This document shows, piece by piece, positions 1-38,233 of a stretch of DNA of 64,000 nt. The number at the start of each line of letters is the position of its first letter. The first letter of the stretch is position 1. Source of the DNA: Solen grandis. Its lineage: Eukaryota; Mollusca; Bivalvia; Adapedonta; Solenidae. Made by a program: the position numbers and the translations under genes. Where the stretch lies: positions 3,750,350 through 3,814,349 of the forward strand of contig CM037785.1 in assembly GCA_021229015.1 (NCBI GenBank), in the 5' to 3' direction. Below the pieces are notes generated by a model that saw only the letters and a program-made list of their open reading frames with translations, ran no database searches and was not told where the DNA came from.

Positions 1-251
1 ATGTGAAGTGTACATAACTCTGTCTTGGATTTTGACATAATTATTTCCCTTTTCTGACTTGATTAATCTTTTTTTGTACTAACTCACTTCTTCACTGAAT
101 TTTTTGCGATATTGCTTTAAAACTTTGAGCACATGTTTATTGCTTTTGTGTATATTTTGATAATACAGAGTTTCTCATTTTGCATTTGATTGCAATATTT
201 ATTTTTATTGACAAAGCCTTCGAGCATGCTGTCTTATGGACATCTCTTGTT
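1..251 (+). mobile_element. 3' part of a family-E-like Helentron-type element
   Basis: The stretch ends TTCGAGCATGCTGTCTTATGGACATCTCTTGTT, written here as TTCGAGCATGCTGTC, GTC..GAC hairpin and ATCTCTTGT. This resembles the 3' end of family E (TTCGAATAGTCAAG, hairpin, TCTTGT). The 5' end is outside the window. The following 252-552 shows nothing recognisable. Confidence 0.4.
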
Positions 252-552
252 AAGATATGAGACTCACTGAGGTGAACAGACTAGCAGCTCCTAGGTTCAA
301 TGAAAGTTCAGAACATTTTTTAAGCTTGAAGTCATTCTGTTTAATTTCATTTAAAGCATTGAATTCCAGACAAACAAATGTAGGACACCACTCAGATGCA
401 AGAATTATTATATATATATCATATTATACCAAAGAAGCATGTGATCTGATTATGAATGTATTGTATGCAGGTAAGCAGTGATATGATTATGTATATATAC
501 ATAGACTATGCTGTTGTCATACTATACCTTATATACCATTTACCTGTTATTT

Positions 553-2752
553 TGTCTCCCCCAATATTTATATGGGAAAGACAAAATTATTGTTTTTGTC
601 AGAGTTGTCTGTCTGTCCGTCACAATTTTTGTCCAGAGAATAACTCAAAAAGTATCAAAGCTATCAACTTGAAACTTCACAGGTGGATAGATCTCATGGA
701 GGAGAAGTGTCATGCACAAGAAGCGTAACTCTGCACATCATATTTTTTGGAGTTATTGCCTTTTTAGCTCACCTGAGCACAACGTGCTCATGGTGAGCTT
801 TTGTGATCGCCTTTTGTCCGGCGTCCGTCCGTCCGTGCGTCCGTCTTGCGTCAACTTTTCCTTTAAACAACTTCTCCTCCTAAACCACTGGATGGATTTT
901 GACCAAACTTCACAGGAATCATCCTTATCATGACCTCTATCAAAGATGTTCAAATTATTTTGATTGGGTGAATAAGTAGATCACAGGAGCTAAAAATAGA
1001 TTTTCAAAATGCAATCTTAGAAAATCTTCTCCTGCAAAACTGTAAGGCCTAGAGCTTTAATAATTGGTATGTAGAATTGTCTTATGAACATCTACAAAAG
1101 TTGTTCAGATCATGACCCTGGGGTCAAAATTGGCCCGCCCCAGGGGTCATTTTATTTTTCATAGGTTTATATAGTGAAAAACTTTAAAAATCTTCTTCTA
1201 TGAAACAATAAGGCCTAGAGCTAAGATATTTGGCGTGTAGCATTGTCTAGTGAATCTCTACAAAAGTTGTTCAAATTATGACCCTGGGGTTAGAATTGGC
1301 CCTGCCCCGGGGGTCACTTGTTTTACATAGACTTGTACATAGACCTGAGCACAACGTGCTCATGGTGAGCTTTTATGATTGCCTTTTGTCCGGCGTCTGT
1401 CGTCCGTCCATCTGTCCGTGCGTGCGTCTTGCGTCAACTTTTTCCATTAAACAACATCTCCTCCTAATCCGCTGAAGGGATTTTGACAAAATTTCACAGG
1501 AATCATCCTTATAATTGTACAAATTATTATGATTGGTTGAAAAGTCACAGGAGCTAAAAATAGATTTTAAAATGCAATCTTAGAAAATCTTCTCCTGCAA
1601 AACTGTAAGGCCTACAGTGTGTAGAATTGTCTTATAAACCTTTACAAAAATTGTTCAAATCATGGCCCTAGGGTCAAAATTTGCCCTGCCCCAGGGGTCA
1701 CTTTATTTTACATAGGCTTATATAGGGAAAACCTAGAAAAATCTTCTCATCAGAAACCACATGGCCTGGTGTTAAGATATTGGGTATGTAGTATTGTCTG
1801 GTGGATCTCTACTTAAGTTGTTCAAATCATGGCCCTTGGGTGAAAATTGGCCCTGCCCTAGGGGTCACTTGATTTTACATAGGAAAAATAGAAAAATCAT
1901 CTCCTGAAATACTGCAAGGCTTAGAGCTTGGATATTTGGTATGTAGAATTGTCTTGTGAACTACTACAAAAGTTGTTAAAATAATGACCTTACCAAAGTT
2001 TGTTTTTAATCATGGCCCTGTGTCAAAATTGGTCCCACTTTAAGTATGTTCATATTATAAACCATTGAAAGCAATATTTCTCAGGTGAGCGATTAAGGGC
2101 CATCATGGCCCTCTTAATGTTTTAAATTTCATACTTATTTTTTGTTGAGAGTATTATACATGCACTATGAGACATATAACCTTGAAACTTCATAGGTGGT
2201 TAGACCCTACAAAGGAGGGCCTAAATATTTTTGGGGTAATTTCCGCTTTTCATAATTTCTTGATCGCAAGATAACTCCTGTTCTACTTACTATTGAAACA
2301 AAATTTCAGTTATGGAAAGAAATTGATGAGAGGAAGTGTCACACACAAGATCCATAACTCTGGATGGGGCTTGATCATTATAGTCAGCCCTTTAACTATT
2401 TACTTCATGAATAGTGATGACATAATTACCATAAAAAATCAGTGAATATTAAACAATATGAATTAAAACAATCAGATTTACAGTCAGTTACTGCAAACGT
2501 TTTGTTCCCTAGCCACACAGGGCTAACCTGTTGCTTGCCATCTTAATTATTCTCTTACATGTGAAAAATAATGTCTCCCTACTTTCATAGGCACTGTTTG
2601 CAAAAGTGAGCTAATGTTTTGGTAACTGAAATCATGGTAGATCTACTTTTTCAAAGCACATAAAGCATATGTCACAATGTGCCTCAGTGTATGTGTGTGT
2701 GTGAGGGGATAGGGGTGGGGGAGACATCAGTTTTCTATGAAAACAATCTAGT
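553..2752 (+). mobile_element. Family B Helentron-like element, copy 1, with nested family A
   Basis: The head is TGTCTCCCCC followed by a short palindrome (CCCAATATTTATATGGG) and a GTCTGTCTGTCCGTC tract. The subterminal 3' copy GGGGGAGACA is the exact reverse complement of the head. A hairpin GTTTTC-TAT-GAAAAC follows, then AATCTAGT next to T. One ATAACTC..TTGAAACTTCACAGG monomer precedes a family-A insertion at 765. The body resumes at 2117. The same composite recurs at 24565-26885. No transposase is present. Confidence 0.75.
765..2116 (+). mobile_element. Family A Helentron-like element, copy 1 (double head)
   Basis: It begins AGCTCACCTGAGCACAACGT and ends CTCAGGTGAGC, then hairpin AGGGCCA-TCA-TGGCCCT and CTT. 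The 5' AGCTCACCTGAG and 3' CTCAGGTGAGC form an asymmetric inverted repeat. A second complete head starts near 1345, so this is a truncated copy followed by a full one. Monomers of about 165 bp carry the recurring phrase AAGGCCTAGAGCT. Confidence 0.75.
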
Positions 2753-2895
2753 TTATTACCACTTCTGTGCTTACACTCATGCAAAACAAGGCTAAATGCA
2801 GTTTTATTTCTGATTAGGGTTTACCTGAACTCTCCTACCTATGAATAATCATGTACAAATTTATGACTAGATGATTATAACTTTTTACTAACTTT

Positions 2896-3067
2896 TAGTG
2901 GTATATAAAACTATGGACTCTGTAGATTCTACAGAATCTGTAGAATTAGAGCTACAATACTGTATGAGCTATTAGAGGTGACCCCGATGAGATCACTCCA
3001 GGGAGGAGTTAGGTGATCTTGGTCTGCTCTATTTACATCAAAGCATGTCTATTTGAGGTAGAGGGTT
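2896..3067. repeat. Interspersed repeat, copy 1 (mate at 47562)
   Basis: The sequence runs from GGTATATAAAACTATGGACT through AGAGCTACAATACTGTATG to AGGGTTAAT. It matches 47562-47745 over its whole length with scattered differences. It ends in GGGTTAA like the piggyBac-type MITE but lacks the other TIR. Class is unknown. Confidence 0.5.
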
Positions 3068-3165
3068 AATGAATAGCAAACAATATAAAACCAGATCAGC
3101 CTGCAAAGATACCCCAGACTGACCTGGTTTTGATGCCAATCCATATACATGTACCCATGTACATA
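3068..3165. repeat. Degenerate MITE-like hairpin
   Basis: AGCAAACAATATAAAACCAG...CTGGTTTTGATG resembles the internal arms of the TTAA MITE (GAACAGCATAAAACC), but it is diverged and lacks clear termini. It is probably an old relative. Confidence 0.3.
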
Positions 3166-3241
3166 TACGTGGAAGATGAGGAGTTATTTCTAACAGACAT
3201 TAGCTTTCAGTGTAATCTTTTTTTTCTCTGATATGCTTTAA

Positions 3242-29003
<25,762 letters not shown>

Positions 29004-29599
29004 TAACCATCATACCCCCACTTCACATATAGGAATTGGGCTCATCACGTCCTGTCATACACTCATATTATATGAAGGTTTATAAATGTTGTTAGAAATT
29101 CCTTCAGACTTGGAATCATGAGACCAATCAGCAGACAAGGGCAAATAACTCTGTCAAGATTTTATATGAATTATAGCACTTCTTCAATTTCAAAGCAATA
29201 TGTGCGGGTATAAATCACTTTCAGTGACAGTTCAAGTTATCCCCTACCAAAAGGCGGCAGGGGATATGGTTACAGTCTCCGTCCTTCCGTCCCACACTTT
29301 GTCCGGCGCCTAACTAAAAAAGTATTTGAGATATCAACTTGATACTTCATAGGTGGATAGATCTCATTGAGGAGAAGTGCAGAAGAATAATAACTTTATC
29401 TTTCATAATTTTTGAGTCATTACCCTTTGTTATTTTCCAGCTTAATTTTGTTCCGAGCATAAATCAAAAAGTATTAAGATATCAACTTGAAACTTCATAG
29501 GTGGATAGATGTCATTGAGGAGAAGTGCAGTGCACAATAATGATAGCCTTCTATCATGATTTTTGAGTTATTGCCCTTTGTTATTTTTCAGGCTTAATT

Positions 29600-29905
29600 T
29601 TTGTTTGTTTGTTTGTTTATTGGATTTAACATCCCACCGACAATATTTCAGTCATTTGGAGACGATGTCTACTTGAAACAGTATCACGCCATAGACATGT
29701 GGCATGATACCACACCCAGTCACATTATCCTGACACTGGGCAAATCAGTCCTGAAACTACCCTTATATGCTGAGCAACAAGCAAGAGAGCTATATCAGTA
29801 CCATTTTTTATGACTTTGGTATGTTGCGGACGAGGATCGAACCACGACCTCCCGATTCCGGGGCGGATGCTCTGACAACTTGGCCACCAGGACCAGTGCA
29901 TAGTT
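29600..29905 (-). mobile_element. tRNA-derived SINE, copy 1
   Basis: On the minus strand a tRNA-like head (A box GGCCAAGTTGTCAGAG, B box GGTTCGATCC) is followed by a body, then the 3' domain GACTGAAATATTGTCGGTGG and GATGTTAAATCC, with an (AAAC)n tail. A second copy at 59676 shares all parts. It is inserted in family G. Confidence 0.8.
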
Positions 29906-30025
29906 TTGTCCAGAGCATAAGTCAATAAGTATTTGAGATATCAACTTGATAGTTCAAAGGTGGATAGATCTTATTGAAGAGGATTGTGGTGCTCAAGAGT
30001 GATAACTCTACCTTTCATAATTTTT

Positions 30026-31570
30026 TAGCTTACCTGAGCACAAAGTGCCCAAGGTGAGCTATTGTGATCGCCCTGTGTCCGGCGTCCGTCGTTGTGCGTC
30101 GTCAACAATTTTCTTTAAACGAAATCTCCTCTGAAGCTGCTGGACAGAATTTAATGAAACTTGCAGGAATGTTCCTTGGTGAGGCTCTACAAAAGTTGCT
30201 AAAATAAAGTGATCCATGAAGAACTCTGGTTGCCATGGCTACAAAAGAAAAATAATTTGAAAACTTTAAAATATCTCTCCTTCAAAACTATGGCCAGATT
30301 TCAAATAATTTGGTACAGATGTTCTTGGGTCAACCTCTACCAAGTTGCTAAATTATTCCGATCCGTAAAAAAAATGGCGCCAGGGCGGGCTTATTTGCCT
30401 ATATGATATATAAGAAACCTTTAAACAACATCTCTCTGAAACCACTGGACAGAATTTGATTAAACTTTGCAGGATGATCTTGGGTCAACCTATCACAAAA
30501 GTTGCTAAAATAAACTTGATCCATGTAGAACTCTGGTTGCCATGGCTCAAAAGAAAAATAATTTGAAATTTTAAAAATCATCTTCTTCAAAACTACTGGC
30601 CAGATTTCAAAATAATTTGGTACAGATGTTCCTTGGGTCACCCCTACCAAAGTTGCTAAAATTATTCCCATCCGTAAAAAACATGGCCGCCAGGGCGGGG
30701 CTTATTTGCCTTATATGTATATAGAGAAACTTTAAAAAACATCTCCTCTGAAACCACTGGACAGAATTTGATTAAACTTTGCAGGGATGATCCTTGGGTC
30801 AACCTTCACAAAGTTGCTAAAATAAACTTGATCATGTAGAACTTGGTTGCCATGGCAAAAAAGAAGAAAAAATGAAAACTTTAAAATATCTTCTTCAAAA
30901 CATTACTGGCCAGATTTAAAATAAATTGGTACAGATGTTCCTTGGGTCAACCTCTACCAAAGTTGCTAAAAATTTTCCGATCCGTAAAAAAATGGCCGCC
31001 AGGGCGGGCTTATTTGCCTTATATGTATATAGGAAAACTTAATCAACATTTCCTCTGAAACCACTGGACAGAATTTGATTAAACTTGGCAGGGATGATCC
31101 TTGGGTCAACCTTCACAAAAGTTCCTAAAATAACTTGAGCCTATAGAACTCTGGTTGGCAGGCAACAAAAAGAAAAAAATATGAAAACTTTAAAAATCAT
31201 CTGCTTCAAAACTACTGGCCAGTTATGTCGGGGGTTATGCCCCTTTCAATGCAAAAAAGGCTATATTTCACATTGTTTGCCTTCTAGCATTTTTATTTCT
31301 TAACCAATCATCTCTAAAATTTGTGACAATTTAAGTGTCATAAAATTTTGAATTTTGGCTGATATTTGCCCTTTAGGACAGGGGTTATGCCCTTTGAAAT
31401 GATAAAAATGGCTTATTTGGCTTTGTTTGCACTCTAAGTAATTTCTGAAAACCTCAAATTTTACTGTTTACGCCTCAGCATCTCTATTTCTAAGCAGTAT
31501 GTTTAGCATGTTTGGCATTGAGGGCTATTTATCTCAGGTGAGCGATTTAGGGCCATCATGGCCCTCTTGT
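30026..31570 (+). mobile_element. Family A Helentron-like element, copy 6, nested in G
   Basis: Head TAGCTTACCTGAGCACAAAG; about four monomers of roughly 300 bp with CAGAATTTGATTAAACTT and CCGCCAGGGCGGGGCTTATT; tail TCTCAGGTGAGCGATTTAGG, GCCATCATGGC, CCTCTTGT. Many single-base deletions relative to copy 4. Confidence 0.78.
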
Positions 31571-32106
31571 TTATTATTGCCTTTTGTTATTTTCCAGGCT
31601 TAATTTTTGTCCGGAGCATAAGTCAGAAAGCATTTGAGATATCAGCTTGAAACTTCAAAGATGGATAGATCTCATTTAGGACGAGTGCAATACACAAGAA
31701 TGATAATTTTACTTTCAAAAAATTTGAGTTTTTGCCCTTTGTTAATAAGTGAAATAGTTAAGGTGAAGGAAACAATCTTGAGAGGTCACAGTGACCTTAA
31801 CATTTTACCTGTAGATCTCAAAATAGGGGAATTAGTAGGTCTTCACATGGGTTTCATATCTATTATCACTTTAAACATAAGTCTTCATTACCAAATAATT
31901 TTAAAAAAAAGAAAAATATTATTGTACTCTCCAACACATCTTCTTATGAGCAAGCATTTGGCGTGGGATGGCCATGTCAACATGGCTCTTGTTGTTTATT
32001 AGTATTTATAGAGTCATTGCAGCAAAATGGTTGTCATTTAAACTCCTTATGTTTTGATAAAATGCATCAGGATTGATGTGGTCTAGGAAATATTCAACTA
32101 CATTTT

Positions 32107-33319
32107 TAGCTTGACTATTAGAAGAATATGAGAGCTATTGTAGTCGCCCTTGCGTCGGCGTCGCGTTGCAGCTTTTGGTTAAAGTTTTGCATGCAAGTTA
32201 CTATCATCCTTATATCTCAATAACCATTTATGGTATTGACTTGAAAGTTTATAAATCTGTTTAGGGGCATCAGACAACCAAGGTAGATAACTCTTGACTG
32301 AATTTAATATGAATTATGGCCCCTTTTTAACTTAGAAATTATGGTTAACCCTTTCCCTCATATAGACTCATTTTGACACACTCAATAGGTACCACATAAA
32401 GCATGATCTGCAGAAGGCCAAACTGAAACCTTACCAAATTTAATTGTAAAATCCTCATTACCAGACCACTGAGGAGCAGCGAACAGCATAAAACCTGATC
32501 AGCCTGCGAGTTACTCACAGGCTGATCTGGTTTATGCTGTTCGCATAGGTCTTTTCATGGTATCCTCTATGAGGGAAAGGGTTAAAGTTTTGCATGCAAT
32601 AGAAAATTTTGTTAAAGTTTTGTGTGCAAGCTACTATCCAGTTTGTATCTCAATAACCATTCATGGTATTGACTTGAAAGTTTATGAATATATTTAGGGG
32701 CATCAGACAACCAAGGTAGATAACTCTTGATGGAATATATTACAAATTATGGCCCCTTTTTAACTTAGAAATTTTGGTTAAAGTTTTGCATGCTTATATC
32801 TCAGTATCCAGGCATGCAATTGATTTGAAACATCTTTAATGTGTTTAGGGTTATCATACTATAAAGGAAGATAACACTTGATGGAATATAATAAAAATTA
32901 TGGCCCCCTTTTAACTTAGAATTTTGGTTAAATTTTTGCATTCAAGCTACTATCCAGCTTATATCTCAGAAATTGCTTGTGGAATTGACTAGAAAGTTAA
33001 GGAGTGTCTTCAGGGGCATCAGAAAACCAAGGAGGATAACTTTTGGACTGAATTTTATGCAAATTATGGCCCTTTTCTTGCATGGATTTTTGGTTAAAGT
33101 TTTGCATGCAGTGTTATTATGCTTTTGTCTCAGTAACTAGGCATGGGATTAATTTTAAGCTTCATAAAAATATTAAGGGGTATCAGACTATCCAGGTTTT
33201 TCATTTTTGCCTATTATTATGTACAGGGTATGTGAAGGGCAAGAATTGAAATAGATTTCATTTGATTTACCAACAAGCATTTTGAATAGTCGAGCGTGCT
33301 GTCCTCTGACAGCTCTTGT
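32107..33319 (+). mobile_element. Family E Helentron-like element, copy 1
   Basis: Head TAGCTTGACTATTAGAAGAA. Monomers of about 180 bp contain TTTTGGTTAAAGTTTTGCAT and GGGGCATCAGACAACC. The end is TTTTGAATAGTCGAG, hairpin GCTGTC-CTCT-GACAGC and TCTTGT. A TTAA MITE is nested at 32345-32585. Confidence 0.78.
32345..32585 (+). mobile_element. piggyBac-like TTAA MITE, copy 3, nested in family E
   Basis: TTAA-CCCTTTCCCTCATA ... TATGAGGGAAAGGG-TTAA. The flanking phrase ATTATGG | TTAAAGTTTTGCATGCA shows it entered a family-E monomer at its TTAA (TTTTGGTTAAAG), duplicating the four bases. Confidence 0.85.
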
Positions 33320-33338
33320 TTTATTTATTTATTTATTT

Positions 33339-33760
33339 ATTATACCCCCACTACCCTAGGGTAGGGGTGGTGCTATATAGAAATCACTTTGTCTGTCCAT
33401 TGGTTGGTCTGAAAGTCCCAAAATTTTTTGTCTGAGCTCTAACTTAACAATGCCTCACTGGATTTCCAAATGGTTTGGCACAAATGTTCACCATATTAAG
33501 ACAGAGTGTCGTGCAGAAGAACCAGATTGCTAGCTCAAAGGTCAAGGTCATACTTAGAGGTCAACAATAGAAATCATTATGCATGTTCTGGCTGTAACTT
33601 AATTTAGGATTGTTGGATTTTCAAATAGTTTGGTACAAATGTTTACCATATTAAGATGGAGTGTCATGCAAAAGAACCAGATTGCTAGCTCAAAGGTCAA
33701 TGTCATACATAGAGATCAACAATAGAAAATCAATACCAATATCTTGTTTATGGATGATTA
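33339..33760 (+). mobile_element. Family H Helentron-like fragment
   Basis: The head ATACCCCCACTACCCTAGGG and TAGGGGTGGT is palindromic, then CTTTGTCTGTCC. Two monomers of about 155 bp contain GGCACAAATGTTCACCATAT and AGGTCAAGGTCATAC. No 3' hairpin end was found. From 33761 to 35338 I see only AT-rich DNA and a 24-bp duplication near 34435-34482. Confidence 0.45.
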
Positions 33761-35338
33761 CTCCTTATGTATTGATATTTTCTTTCTAACATCTTCTTAA
33801 GATAAATTAAAGACCTTCATAATATTCATTTCATAGAAGAATTATAAACTGTTATTAACTAACTGACTTTGTGTTTTGCTGTGCTTAAAATCCAGACAAT
33901 CTCTAAAATGGTCAAACTTATGTGACAAAGGTTACAGGCTACATTTTCCTGCATGCCAGGACCATATTTTAGTCACAGACTTTGATGGGTATGTCAGCTG
34001 GTAAATAACATCAATATGTTATTGACTGACAAGTAACAGGATAGTGGTAGTAAAAACTATGAACTTTCTAACCTTGTGGTTTTTCATTTTGGCATTGTCT
34101 ATTTGTACACCCATTTTTCAGTTACAGCAGAGTTCTGGGTTCCTTACTTAGAAAGTAATCAAAACTGGGGTGCTTGTCATAAAATCTAGAGCTGTAAGAA
34201 TACATCGGGTAGCAGATACGAATACACATCATGATACAGGGTCATGAATATGAATATTTATTCATGAATATGAATACACCCTGGTATAATGCAGAAAGAC
34301 AAACTGAATTCAGGCTGCACATATTTTGAAGTGATTCAGTGGCTGCTATCTCGTCAATCATATAAACAGTATTCCCAATGATCATTGAATGAAAGGAAAC
34401 TAATTCGTTTGAAAAAATATTTGATAAAAAATGAATTGTTTGAAACGTGACCAAACAGAATTGTTTGAAACGTGACCAAACATTTCATTTTATAAAATAA
34501 GAAATTAACTTGTACTTGGAGTGAGAACCGGTAAACACTGTTGACAATGGCATTGCATGTGATCAAAGTTTTTAAGCAAAATATAATTACAAATTTTTTT
34601 TTAATAAACCAGATGGTCCATATACAATAATTACTGGTAGTTTTCTTTTACATATAAATAGGTAAGATTTATTTTATTGTTTATACTGTGTGTTTCTTAT
34701 TTTCTAATTGTTTTCCATGTTTTTCATTCAATATTTATTATCATATCAGGAACACGCAAGAAGTGTCAACTAAGACAGAATTTAAACTGACAAATCAATG
34801 TTATCAACAATGGACTTGTTATTAGGCTACTGTACATGATATTCAAATATCAAATTTTTTTTTTGGTTTCTAACTGGTTTCTGATGTTTATTTACACTTT
34901 AACAATCTTAATCTACAAAACAGATAACATACATTTTGTGAAAAGATAATTAGTGCTATAGTACTTTTTAATCTCTACAGAGATCCACTAGAGATTAGTT
35001 ATCTTTGGGATCTAAATCAGTTTCTTGAAACTTTCTTGTAAAAGGTTCATTTAAAGACAGTTAATTTGGCCATTACACAATGTCATGGTTGCAGCAAGCT
35101 TTTAGCAAGCTCTACAAAAATATCCAAAGGAACCTGTATGAAAGAATCAAAAGTACTGTACTGATTGGCCATCTAGAGATAAGTCTCGACTGTACTGTAC
35201 TGTACCAAAATGTGTAAGAGTACACTGAAGCTGATACATTTACCACACCTGTCTAAAAGAAACTAGCAGAAGTCAAGCACTGGACTTCTCGGACACTGAT
35301 TAATAGGTTGTTATTTGCATAACCGGTTTATCAGTTGT

Positions 35339-35950
35339 TATAATCCCCGCAAACGGAGTTTTAGGGGGGGGGGGGTATGTAGGAGTCAGTCTGTCGGTCT
35401 GTTGGTTTGTCAGTATGTCCGTCCATCCCAAAAACTTGTGATGCAAACTTCTTCTACATTTCTTATCTGATTCAGTTCAAATTTTGTTTGTGCATTGATA
35501 ATCAGTGGAGAGGTGCGTAACATGAATTTCACTTGAGTTATCTCAAAGATTACAGAGTTTTTGCCCCTGATTCGACTCTAAATATCTTGTGACGCAAACT
35601 TCTTCTACATTTCTTATCTGATTCAGTTAAAATTTTGTGTGTGCATAGATAATCAGGTGGAGAGGTGCGTAACATAAATTTCACTTGAGTTATCTCAAGG
35701 ATTACAGAGTTATTGCCCCAGAGTCAACTCTAAATATCATGTGACGCGAACTTCTGCATTTCAGAACCGATTCAGTTCAACTGTAACTCTACCTGGTCCC
35801 ATTTTTTTAATTATCTCCATTGCTTTTTTTTTCTTGTCCCGAATATAACTCGAATATTATACATAGTATTGACTTGAAACTTAAAATGTAAACAGATGGT
35901 GACTAGGAGAAGTGTGGTATCCAAGATCTGTAACTCTACACTTTTAAACT
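35339..35950 (+). mobile_element. Family I Helentron-like fragment
   Basis: The head TTATAATCCCCGCAAACGGA is followed by a G-run and GTCTGTCGGTCTGTTGG. Two monomers of about 170 bp contain TGATGCAAACTTCTTCTAC and AATTTCACTTGAGTTATCTC. The 3' end is not clear. Confidence 0.45.
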
Positions 35951-37932
35951 ACTGTACCAAACAACCATAACTGACTCTCTATCCACTTTAAATTAAGACT
36001 TTACTTACTTATTACTTATTTACTATCATAACCAATATACTATGTATACAGGTTCTTATCTATGCTCCATCTGGAGCCTGGCTCCTCCAGTATCAAAGCA
36101 TTTCGGGTGGTATTATTCACCATCAGTGTTATCTCTGGTTACTTAGTTTGTTGTAAATATTTGGTTATTTGCCTAGCAAATAACAAATATGTATTGAAAT
36201 ACTGGCAATATTCTGTGCACTGAATACATGAGTGTATTGTTACACCTCTAGTTGCTAGTATTTCAGTTGGAGTCTTGAAATTCTGCAGGTAGATATATCT
36301 GCTTGTGAACTTTGGTGCTAGGTGTTTTAACTCCGCTCTCATCCAGTAACAGCAGAGTAATGGGCCCTTGCATAGATTGTCCATAAAACTTTGTGTTCTG
36401 CAAATCTCTTAAAGTTTTTTTCATTTAGTGTCTTAAAATTTAAGGGGCAGTATATCTGCTTGTAATCTTTTACACCAGTGGTTTAATTTGCTGTAGAGCT
36501 TCTTGCCCTTTACTTAAAATGTACTCAAAACTTTGAATGCCTGTCACAAAATCTTGTGTTTTATGTATCTCCCTGAGTATTTCAGTTGAGGTCTTGATAT
36601 TTTAGAGGAAGGCATATCATCATGTAAAGACATATGCCTCACATGTTTTTGTAAAAGGAAGAAAAACAACAACAACAATACAGCCCTTTAGTTGAAAGAT
36701 TTTAGGGAGTATGTACGAATGCGTTTGTCGGTTCAACTTAGAATTTGCTAAAAGTACCTTGTCTGATCAGTAAGATTTCTTATCCTGTGTCAAAGTGCTA
36801 TGTGGGGTATCAATTAACACCAGTGATATTTCTAGTTTTTTTTTTGCTTTATTTGTTGAGGATATCAGATTTATAGATTTGCATGATTTAATTTAGATAA
36901 ACTAATGTTTTTTCTTTCTTTTTTCTTTTTTTTTTTGGTTATTGATGATGGAAGACATTTGAGACCCTTTGTAAAGCAAAGAAAATGAATAATGTTTTTG
37001 AATCTTTAGGAGATGTGTCAATGAGATACTTGACTCTACTTCTCCAGAGAAAGAAGTAATTCTATCCAGCTTTTGTTTTGGACTGGGTCACAGACTGATG
37101 TATTTTAATATGTTGTTCTAAAATCTGACAAACATGTCTTTATTATCCTTTTTATTTTCATTCTAGACTAGCTGTGTTTTCAGATGACTATAAAGAGCTT
37201 TATTGAAGAAAAAAAACCTGTTTTTTTATCATTTGATCTCACTGTTTTAATCTATAAGAGTAACTGTATTAAGAACAATTGATGATGCACAGCAAACTAA
37301 ATCAAATTTAATCTATAAACTGTGATAAAGCATGTTGCAACAGGGGATGCATTCTTTGTTTTTGAAGGCAGACTGTTGGGAACAATAAAGAGAGATCAAA
37401 TTAGGATGGATACTGTGACTTTCAAATCACTCTTAGTCTATATAGCTAACAGTAATAAGATACATTCTTACATTCTTATTTACTCATGCATTTACTTGCA
37501 GATATTTTTTATGTGTTTCTGAATGTCTTTTGTGCTTATGATGGGTTTTTTTTTTTTTATAGCTGTTTGATATGGTATGTGAGGCAGATGACTTGCTTTT
37601 TGTCTGGGCTGTTTTGACAGAACCAAAAAACATTCCATGTAAAATATTTGTGAGAACAAAGTAAAGATATTGTATATTAATGATATTGCTGACCACATCT
37701 CATCTGCTTTTTTGCCAATGATTGTGTTCTATACTGCCCAATTATTCTGAAAAAGACCAATGTTGATCATGATGGTAAAACATTAAGATCATCATCAAAC
37801 AATCTACTGAAGGTACCAAAACCACATGTAGAACTATTTCGTCAAAAGTCTCTCATTCAGGCCAAAACATTGGAATTCTATACCTGCAAATATTCGTAAA
37901 ATTCCATATTCATTTGAATTCCCGACAATTGT
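35951..37932. other. Intergenic or intronic DNA before the gap, no gene recognised
   Basis: I looked for the missing NSMAF WD40 exons and CIBAR 5' exons here and found none. The short open frames lack family motifs and good paired splice sites. The sequence is AT-rich with several T-runs. Confidence 0.5.
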
Positions 37933-37963
37933 ATACGAGGGTTGTCCCAGAAGTATGTAGACT
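37933..37963 (+). mobile_element. Mariner-like terminal sequence at gap edge
   Basis: TACGAGGGTTGTCCCAGAAG after TA resembles a mariner-family terminal repeat. The rest is lost in the N gap. Confidence 0.4.
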
Positions 37964-38063
37964 NNNNNNNNNNNNNNNNNNNNNNNNNNNNNNNNNNNNN
38001 NNNNNNNNNNNNNNNNNNNNNNNNNNNNNNNNNNNNNNNNNNNNNNNNNNNNNNNNNNNNNNN
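37964..38063. other. Assembly gap (100 N)
   Basis: This is exactly 100 N, the conventional filler for a gap of unknown size. It sits between the last NSMAF exon (28928) and the first visible plus-strand CIBAR exon. Both genes lack coding sequence on the sides that face the gap. The left edge is a mariner-like end, GAGGGTTGTCCCAGAAGT, suggesting the break occurs in a repeat. Confidence 0.99.
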
Positions 38064-38221
38064 AAAGCACGCAAATTTTAAGGATGACCTTTAACCTTTA
38101 TACTAATACTTGAGTAAACTGTTCTGAATAGCTGTCTCTCTGACTGCCGTGTCCTACAGATTCTGTTTACATGTAGTCAAGTCTCTGTGTGTCTCATGAC
38201 TAACATTTCTTTTCTTAACAG

Positions 38222-38233
38222 CAGAATGAGCAG
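38222..38233 (+). CDS. Candidate 12-nt microexon of plus-strand CIBAR gene
   Basis: A strong branch-point/polypyrimidine/acceptor string (GACTAAC, TTTCTTTTCTTAACAG) precedes CAGAATGAGCAG, which is followed by donor GTAAAC. The 12 bases read QNEQ and join in phase 0 to AETELQ of the next exon, where human CIBAR1 has VISQ before AETELQ. A NAGNAG acceptor would allow a 9-nt version. This is inference from splice signals and phase only. Confidence 0.45.

Larger units (their letters stand above)
29238..31992 (+). mobile_element. Family G Helentron-like element with nested SINE and family A
   Basis: The head TTATCCCCTACCAAAAGGC and CGGCAGGGGATA is palindromic, with GTCTCCGTCCTTCCGTCC after it. Monomers contain GATATCAACTTGAAACTTCA. 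The 3' end is GGGATG, hairpin GCCATGT-CA-ACATGGC and TCTTGT. Within it sit a SINE (29600-29905) and a complete family-A element (30026-31570). Confidence 0.65.

Noticed and set aside
553..2752. Families A, B, D and E as ordinary TIR MITEs (DDE transposase)
   Set aside because: The inverted sequence is terminal on the 5' side but subterminal on the 3' side, where a hairpin and CTTGT follow. No target duplication was seen in the copies inspected.
29825..29905. tRNA-like sequences (also at 48870, 53185, 59900, 61530, 62805 and 63772) as functional tRNA genes
   Set aside because: A and B boxes are present, but acceptor and other stems are imperfect and each is followed by a SINE body or shared SINE 3' domain.
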